64,000 nt of DNA from contig MSED01000009.1 of assembly GCA_002099365.1 (NCBI GenBank), positions 1 through 64,000 of the forward strand. Direction: 5' to 3'. Below, piece by piece: positions 57,773-64,000 of this stretch (the first letter of the stretch is position 1; each line of letters begins with the position of its first letter). Made by a program: the position numbers and the translations under genes. The DNA comes from Phialophora verrucosa (Eukaryota > Ascomycota > Eurotiomycetes > Chaetothyriales > Herpotrichiellaceae). The notes under the pieces are model-generated. The model searched no databases. It was not told where the DNA came from and saw only the letters and a program-made list of their open reading frames with translations.

Positions 57773-60074
57773 TCGAAAGGCGTTTCTGCCGAAGCGAACA
57801 AAGCCAAGTCGCGGCGGAAAGAGCGTGCCAGGCCATCCGGGATGCCTTGCTGGACAGCAAGCCTGTAAAGTTCAGACTTCACGTCTTCCATCGCTCGCAG
57901 ATCTTCCAAGGTCCACATCTGAGAGACAACGGTCTGGTAAGCATTCTCGACGATGTTCCGCTGCACGGGAAGCTTCGTCTTCCGCAGTTTCCAGTCGAAG
58001 TATTTCTCGATAACAGTGTCGTCCTCAATATGATCGTCTGGGGTGCTGGAATGCAGTGGTGCGGGGACTGTTCCAAAATGATCTGAATAAGAGCCAGTTC
58101 TCTGGCCATATACAGGATTGATACGCTGCAAGGCTAGTGCGCTTGCTGGTGATGTCAACGCCAGAGAGGCTTGTGCGTCAACTTCATGACTCGCTGCATT
58201 TGGGATGTTTTTCCGGGCGGCACCCATTTCTGCAAGCATATCCACTTCAGCCTGAGTGATTGCACCAAGCTGTGACAATGATGAGAGGATACCGGTAGCG
58301 TTGACGTGGAGGCTGCTGTGATTCATTCTTTGGAAGTCGATAGAAGGAGGAATGCTATACTCGTGTGACGGAAGAATGTTGAACTTAAGAAAAGAGATTT
58401 CGAGTTTCGAAGGCAGGAAAGACTCAGAGTCACCAAGATCCCCGATGATGTCCAGCGCTTGCATGCTGTCGTGGTATTTGTCCAGCCTGCTACGGCGACG
58501 ATGGTCAACCACTGGCTGGACGTCCTGGAGATGGGCGAGCATGATGGGGAGCAGGAGGTTTAGTCCCTTCGGATTCAGGTGAGTTCCCATGTGAAGGTTT
58601 TTAATAGAGAGAGCGACATGGGCTATTTCATCTGCCGCGTCATAGAGTTTCCCTTTGGATAATTGCTGATAAGTTGGCGGCAAGGAGGAACCCGCGTCCA
58701 GAGCTTGTGGTCGATGGAGAGCGATCAGGGCGGAAAGGAAGAGTAGCTTTAGTTGGGCCTGATGCATAGCTGTGACATCGAGTGCGCCAACAACCTCAGA
58801 GCGCGCCGAATCTCGCAGGTCAAACCCGCCATTGCCCGAAATATCGTAATGCCATTCTCGTAGTTGACGATCCAGCTCGAAAATCTCGAAGGCATTGCAA
58901 CGAGAATGTGTCGGGACCAACATAGTCGTCATTTTACCGCCGTTTTCATACCGCATGGTTGCATATCGTGCCTGCAAAATCTCGTTGATGCACACGCAAA
59001 GCTTCGCTTTTGCTATGCAGAGGATCGCCAAATGCATCCTGCTCTCCCTGCTGTTAAGGAAATCCCATTCCTGCTGCCCATCTAACACAGTCGGAAGACC
59101 TTCTTGAAGCTCAAAATCTTCCAGCTCGAGCATTGGATGATGGCGATGGCGAGCACCGAGCTGTGGAGGGGTCCATATCATGAGGGCCACGAACTGATCT
59201 CTCATGAAACAACACCACCACAGCCTCTTGAGCATCCGTTGTCGCTTTGTCTCACAAAAGGCAAGCTTCATGTCCAGACCGAGGTCTTGAGCCAGAACCA
59301 CAGCGACACGGATCCAAAACGTTCGGTCTTTGTGGGTCTCCCGACCACCGTACCAGTATGTCATCAGCAAGAAGGCTTGAATCAAGCATATTCTATCCGG
59401 CTCGCAATCGAAGTGGTACAGGAGCTTCCAATATCAGCAGACTTCTTGAGCCGACGTGAAGGACCTACTCGTGCCCGTTCAAAAAATGCATTTCGTGCAG
59501 CTTTTCTAGACTCGAAGCCTGACGCTTTCAGAACTTGCATGTCGACGTGCCCAGCCCCAGCGCACATGACCGCGTAGAAGAGGAGCAAGCTGATCTTTTC
59601 TTTCGGGTCGCTTTCAAACACTGGGACCAGGAAGGTCTCGACATCAAGCAGGGGCAACAATGGGTACACAAATAGAAAGTAGCTTCGCAGGACTTGCTTG
59701 CGACAGTCGGCACTCGGAATATCGAAGACGCCTTTATATTGTAGGAAGTCTAGGTCTTCGGGCAGGAGAGTGGTAGGCAAGGGCTGGAAGAAGCTTGGGA
59801 GGCTGGGCTGAAACATGGTACTAGAGCCATCACTGCTCTGCGGCGAGATGGACGCAATGTTGGAAGACCTAGATTTCGCCGACCGGCGTCTCTCTGATCG
59901 CGGAGGCTTGCTCTTGCCAGGCAGGCATTCAATCCCATCGAGAAGACAGTTTGTGCAAGCTGAGCTAAAGGTCTTCCTGTCACACCTCGATTTCCGGCAC
60001 TGACAATGCCGGCATGCTTGTGTCGTCCGCTTGAATGCGGGTGTATTAGGTGGTTGGGGTTGACAGGCCAGCAT
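57769..60074 (-). CDS. Zn2Cys6 transcription factor, cutinase-regulator-like architecture
   Basis: Exons 59469-60074 and 57769-59424 on the minus strand, joined by a 44-nt GTAGGT...GGAAG intron in phase 0, give 753 aa. The N-terminus carries C21-x2-C24-x6-C31-x8-C40-x2-C43-x6-C50 with the basic QCRKSRC signature and a basic linker (PPRSERRRSAKSR). A fungal-specific transcription factor domain follows: Y-F-L-F-V-Y-P-L-L-P-L-L-D, then after the intron I-Q-A-F-L-L-M-T-Y-W, VAVVLAQDLGLDM and LKRLWWCCFMRDQ. This layout is common in regulators of the CTF1 (cutinase) type, but the target pathway cannot be deduced. Divergent from the SCY1 gene. Confidence 0.88.
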
Positions 60075-60692
60075 CTTGCGCTATCCTGGACTGGAGGAAC
60101 AACATTAGGCCATCGATTTCGGCTTCATGAATCCACCTATATACATTTGTCGGAAGATATCAGCATGCCGACGGGAAGATAGTGGTGACACTGTCAATAG
60201 CTCAGACGTTCAAGAGGTAGAGTAAAGAAAGCAGGTGAGGCAGACGTGAGCGCCCTGAGCGGAGGCAGAGATGAGAGAGGTTCTCCACTCTAAACTTGCA
60301 CGTGATGCTCCCCGCATCGGCCGAGGTGCAGAAGTCTTGGCACCGGAGCAACGCGGCTCGAGCGCGGACTGTATCAGCTGCTGCTTGGTCCTCCGTATTG
60401 CCCTTGTTACTTCTACTGCGAAGCATATGCCGGGCTCAGGCGAGTAGGAAGCGAGTCTTGGCGGTCCGTTGGCAAACCTCGATTTGTATCTTGAACCTCA
60501 GCTTATCCATCAGACTCTGGGCTTGGAAGTGCAAACAACAAAAACCCAGAAATATCTGTCTCTGATAGCCACCGCCAGGATTGGCACTGACCCGTTCCTT
60601 CAGTTCAGCATTGACTACAGAGGGGGATTCCTCGTGCGAACCTGCCGGGGCTCACGAGATAGCCGCATTCCCATGTCCAGATCTGGCCTCCA

Positions 60693-63443
60693 ATGTTTTC
60701 GTCCGCCTTCAAGTCCTTTTCATCGAATATTACGTCAAACTATGAATTGTCCAAACAGCCCTCTGCCACGGTAGGCGTCTGGACCATCTTTGATGCCAAG
60801 AAGAAAAGTACCGGCGCTCAGGCGTCGGTGTTCATTTTTGACCGAAAGTCTCTTGACATCGCCAGCAGCGGGTTTGGAGCACGTGCTACTAGTGCCACCT
60901 CGGTACGCAAGGTTCAAGATGAAGTTGTTGAGAGACTGAAGAAGGAAGCCAGCAGTCTTGCTCGGCTGCGCCACCCTTCAATCTTACAATTGGTAGAGCC
61001 CGTCGAGGAGACCCGCGGCGGCGGGCTGATGTTTGCGACAGAGCCCGTACTGTGTTCCTTAGCTGCAGCACTGGCACAAAAAGACAGAAGTGGTGGTCGA
61101 ACCGACAGAGGCATCTCAAGATCCTTGTCTAATGATGGCACGGCTTCGAGAACAATACAAGACGTGGACATGGATGAATTGGAGATCCAGAAAGGTCTGC
61201 TCCAGGTGGCTAAAGGACTGGAGTTTCTCCATGATTCTGCCAAGCTCGTCCACGGAAACCTGAATCCGGACGCCATCATTATCAATGCGAAGTCGGACTG
61301 GAAAATCTCAGGGCTTGGTTTTGCAGGACCGCCCGATGGAGCCGAAGGACATCAGCCTCTTCCCCAAATCTCGCTTTCTGAGGTGTTGTATCATGATTCT
61401 CGAATACCGCGGTCTGTGCAGTTGGACCTCGACTATACCTCCCCAGACTTCGTTCTCGACACTAACATCAACTTCTCCGCCGATATATTCTCGTTAGGCA
61501 TGGTCATTTTAGCATGCTACAGACATCCGCATACATCACCTATCGAAACTCACGGGAATCAGTCGACATACAAGAAGCTCTTCAGCAGTGCCTCCACAGT
61601 GCCTACCAGTGCCAACAATTTCCTGTCCGAGGATGCTCTACCTCGCGAACTGAACATTACCCTCCCCCGGATGTTGACCAGGCGGCCTGCTCAACGAATG
61701 ACGTCAACAGAATTCCAGCAGTCGCAGTATTTTGATAACATCCTGGTGAATACCATGCGATTCTTGGACGCCTTCCCGGCAAAGACTCCGGTCGAAAAGT
61801 CACAGTTCATGAAAGGTCTCGGTCGAGTGATGCCACAATTTCCCCCTTCAGTACTGGGAAAGAAAATACTCGGCGTGCTGCTTGACGAGATGAAAGACCG
61901 CGAGCTCTTGCCCTTGATCATGCAGAATATCTTCCATGTCGTCAAAATCGTCCCTTCCAGCAAAGAAATAATGTCCGACAAGGTTCTCCCAAGGATGAGA
62001 GAGATATTCTTGGCGAAGTCCAAGTCTGAGGAGAGGGACAGTAGCAAGGAAGCCGCTCTGCTGTCGGTCCTCAGCAACATCCAGCTTATCGCCGACAACT
62101 GCTCGGCAAAGCAGTTCAAGGACGACCTGTTACCCATAGTCTTCTTGGCTATGGAGTCTTCCACTCATTCTTTGACCGATGCTGCTCTCCAAACGCTACC
62201 GACCATTTTGCCTTTGCTTGATTTCTCAACGGTGAAGCATGACCTCTTCCCCGTGGTTGCTGGCGTCTTCAGTAAGACAAACAGCTTAAGCATTAAAGTC
62301 CGTGGCCTCGAAGCGTTGGGCGTGTTGTGCGGAGTTTCCACGGACCGGAATGAAAATGCCATGGATGACTATTCAGGCAAGGTTGAGACAGAAAGGCAGG
62401 ACAAGAATGTTTCAAGCCTGGATAAGTTTACCATGCAAGAGAAAGTGGTACCACTCTTGAAAGCCATCAAGACCAAGGAGCCGGCAGTGATGATGGCCGC
62501 TCTGAAAGTTTTTCGCCAGATTGGCATTGTCGCAGACACGGACTTCTTGGCCGTCGAGGTAATGCCCATCCTCTGGAGTTTCAGCCTGGGCCCTTTACTC
62601 GACCTTGCCCAGTTGAAGTCATTCATGGATGTCATCAGATCACTATCGGCGAAAATCGAACGAGAACAGACTCGCAAATTGCAAGAACTTTCCTCCAGCA
62701 AATACTCTGAGCCAAAGGTCGCTCCTACCTTACAGAGCTCGCTTAGCAATGGTATCCCCGAGGGCAATCAGCTCGCCGGCACGGAAGACGAGTTTGAGAA
62801 GCTCGTACTGGGAAGCAAGAATCTCGACAAGAACGATGTCCTCGCCGGCGCTCTATCCGAGGGGCAAAAACTGACTCCGAACCCACCTTCCTTCTCTTGG
62901 GCTCCGGTAGCTGCCACGAACGCGAATCCGCTGTCGAATCAAAGAATGTCGCCTCTGCCTGTTCTCCAGCCGCAACCAATATCTCGCTCAGTCACACCGG
63001 ACGTCAGCGTTTCAGCATTCCCAAGTCTTCAACCCATGCAGGCATCGTCAGCCTCGCTTTGGGGACCTCCCTCACACCCGTTCGTATCTGTTCAGAATCA
63101 GCAGCAGGTGGTGCAACCTACGAACTACTTTGCCAATCCTCCAGCCTCGATATCTCCGCCTGCGGCCTCAGCAAATACGACTTGGCAGCTTCCGCCGCCT
63201 CCCGGGTCCCAACGGTCGCCGAATGCTGCGCCTACGCCTAGTATAGCAACGCCCCCCGGAATTAACGCGCCGCGAAGTGTCTGGCCGCAGCCAACATACA
63301 ATAATCTAGGAATGTCCTCGCAGCCTGCGGCCGGCGTTAGCGGCTTCTCCGGATCAATGAACGTGCTGCAACCTCTGCAACCACAGCAGCAGGTGTCTCG
63401 GCAAACGAAAACAGGTCTAGACAAATACGAATCGCTTCTTTGA
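60693..63443 (+). CDS. SCY1: SCY1-like pseudokinase with HEAT repeats
   Basis: 916 aa, no intron. SCY1-family proteins act in membrane traffic (the SCYL2 branch with clathrin) and tRNA export, and mostly lack kinase activity. N-terminal kinase-like domain about 25-350: VSVF-like ASVFIFDRK at 44-52, HPSILQL, then HGNLNP (187-192) where active kinases have HRDLKP, and ISGLGF (205-210) in place of DFG, so catalytic Asp residues are missing. HEAT-like helical repeats follow (about 370-640). The C-terminal 250 residues are Pro/Gln/Ser-rich, ending in GLDKYESLL, a conserved acidic-dileucine-like end of this family. The region 60,075-60,692 is a divergent promoter with the Zn2Cys6 gene. Confidence 0.9.
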   Translation: MFSSAFKSFSSNITSNYELSKQPSATVGVWTIFDAKKKSTGAQASVFIFDRKSLDIASSGFGARATSATSVRKVQDEVVERLKKEASSLARLRHPSILQLVEPVEETRGGGLMFATEPVLCSLAAALAQKDRSGGRTDRGISRSLSNDGTASRTIQDVDMDELEIQKGLLQVAKGLEFLHDSAKLVHGNLNPDAIIINAKSDWKISGLGFAGPPDGAEGHQPLPQISLSEVLYHDSRIPRSVQLDLDYTSPDFVLDTNINFSADIFSLGMVILACYRHPHTSPIETHGNQSTYKKLFSSASTVPTSANNFLSEDALPRELNITLPRMLTRRPAQRMTSTEFQQSQYFDNILVNTMRFLDAFPAKTPVEKSQFMKGLGRVMPQFPPSVLGKKILGVLLDEMKDRELLPLIMQNIFHVVKIVPSSKEIMSDKVLPRMREIFLAKSKSEERDSSKEAALLSVLSNIQLIADNCSAKQFKDDLLPIVFLAMESSTHSLTDAALQTLPTILPLLDFSTVKHDLFPVVAGVFSKTNSLSIKVRGLEALGVLCGVSTDRNENAMDDYSGKVETERQDKNVSSLDKFTMQEKVVPLLKAIKTKEPAVMMAALKVFRQIGIVADTDFLAVEVMPILWSFSLGPLLDLAQLKSFMDVIRSLSAKIEREQTRKLQELSSSKYSEPKVAPTLQSSLSNGIPEGNQLAGTEDEFEKLVLGSKNLDKNDVLAGALSEGQKLTPNPPSFSWAPVAATNANPLSNQRMSPLPVLQPQPISRSVTPDVSVSAFPSLQPMQASSASLWGPPSHPFVSVQNQQQVVQPTNYFANPPASISPPAASANTTWQLPPPPGSQRSPNAAPTPSIATPPGINAPRSVWPQPTYNNLGMSSQPAAGVSGFSGSMNVLQPLQPQQQVSRQTKTGLDKYESLL

Positions 63444-64000
63444 GGCAGGGCGTGCACATACGCTGAAATGCTGGGAATAACTTCGCCCTCTTAGGAAGCT
63501 GCTGAGTATTACAGTTGCAGTAGCAAGACTAGGATGAACGTATTTGAAGTCGCGAAGGATGGGCTAATATCGTCCTAACCTTGAGGTCTTTTAATATCGA
63601 GCGTGTGGGCACACGATTGGCTAAGAACAAAGTGCAACAGATTGGTTCACAATGTCATGATGCACCCGCGGACACACAGGGTGATACTGCGTGGCGAAGT
63701 CGGCAGATTGTTCCTGACAAGGATATCACCAATTGCGCCAACTCCCGGACCCTGCTGGTGCCTGTGGTGCCAATTCAAGCCCATGCAAGCCTCCGGCCGG
63801 CTAGAGGCTTTCCTGGGGCCGCGATCGAAGCTTTTGACTTTGGCGAAGCGCAAGGCTTAACGCAAGCCAATGGTTTGTGCACGATGTTCCCATGCTTTAT
63901 CGGATTAACCAGATCCGGCAGCTCAATCGGTCCCCATGTCCTCAATGTCACCAGAAGCATTCCACCCACGTGCCATCCAGACACGAATTTACACCATGGT
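63444..64000. other. Downstream intergenic region
   Basis: 3' region of the SCY1 gene to the window end. No gene or repeat recognised. Confidence 0.5.

Noticed and set aside
1..64000. Antiviral-defence, toxin or secondary-metabolite cluster
   Set aside because: No polyketide synthase, NRPS, NLR-type or toxin gene was found; the enzymes present are a glycosidase, an esterase and housekeeping proteins.

Overview
The window reads as a filamentous ascomycete (Pezizomycotina) genome; Dothideomycetes or a near relative is plausible but not proven. Evidence: short GT-AG introns (44-93 nt), fungal-only families (three transcription-factor types, a BYS1-domain secreted protein, a GPI-type wall protein), and a long block with the signature of repeat-induced point mutation (RIP). 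Gene models below were assembled by hand from exon frames and splice sites; no search was run.

Region 1 (1-19,620) is an AT-rich, gene-free block in which CpA and TpG dinucleotides have almost vanished. It is a nest of dead LTR retrotransposons. A 7.46-kb chromodomain-containing Ty3/Gypsy element (7,194-14,654, + strand) has two 426-bp LTRs, a polypurine tract and a 5-bp target duplication (TAGCT). It is inserted in an older Gypsy element on the minus strand, whose integrase, RNase H, RT and protease relics lie at 3.6-7.15 kb.

Region 2 (19.6-37.7 kb) is accessory. It holds an eight-intron Zn2Cys6 regulator (20,277-22,752), an intronless family GH4 glycosidase of bacterial type (23,410-24,708), a decayed gene with several nonsense codons (25.2-26.2 kb), a DUF3468-type regulator (26,483-28,176), a secreted type-B carboxylesterase (29,232-31,051), a class-III aminotransferase stub, a small unknown acidic protein, a second DUF3468-type regulator with a reading-frame conflict (34,550-36,224), and a solo LTR (37,136-37,371) related to a RIP-damaged copy at 18.8 kb. 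Regulators beside a glycosidase and an esterase suggest a small carbohydrate-use neighbourhood, by inference only.

Region 3 (37.7-64 kb) is mostly conserved core: F-box/LRR-like protein, SF3A2 (Prp11) and VPS37 sharing a 443-bp divergent promoter, a GPI-type surface protein, a CCC1/VIT1 vacuolar iron/manganese transporter, a BYS1 secreted protein alone between 3.4-kb and 3.8-kb non-coding stretches, RNA polymerase subunit RPB12 (with a 25-nt last exon), TRP4, a Zn2Cys6 regulator and the SCY1-type pseudokinase. No tRNA, rRNA or CRISPR array was seen.
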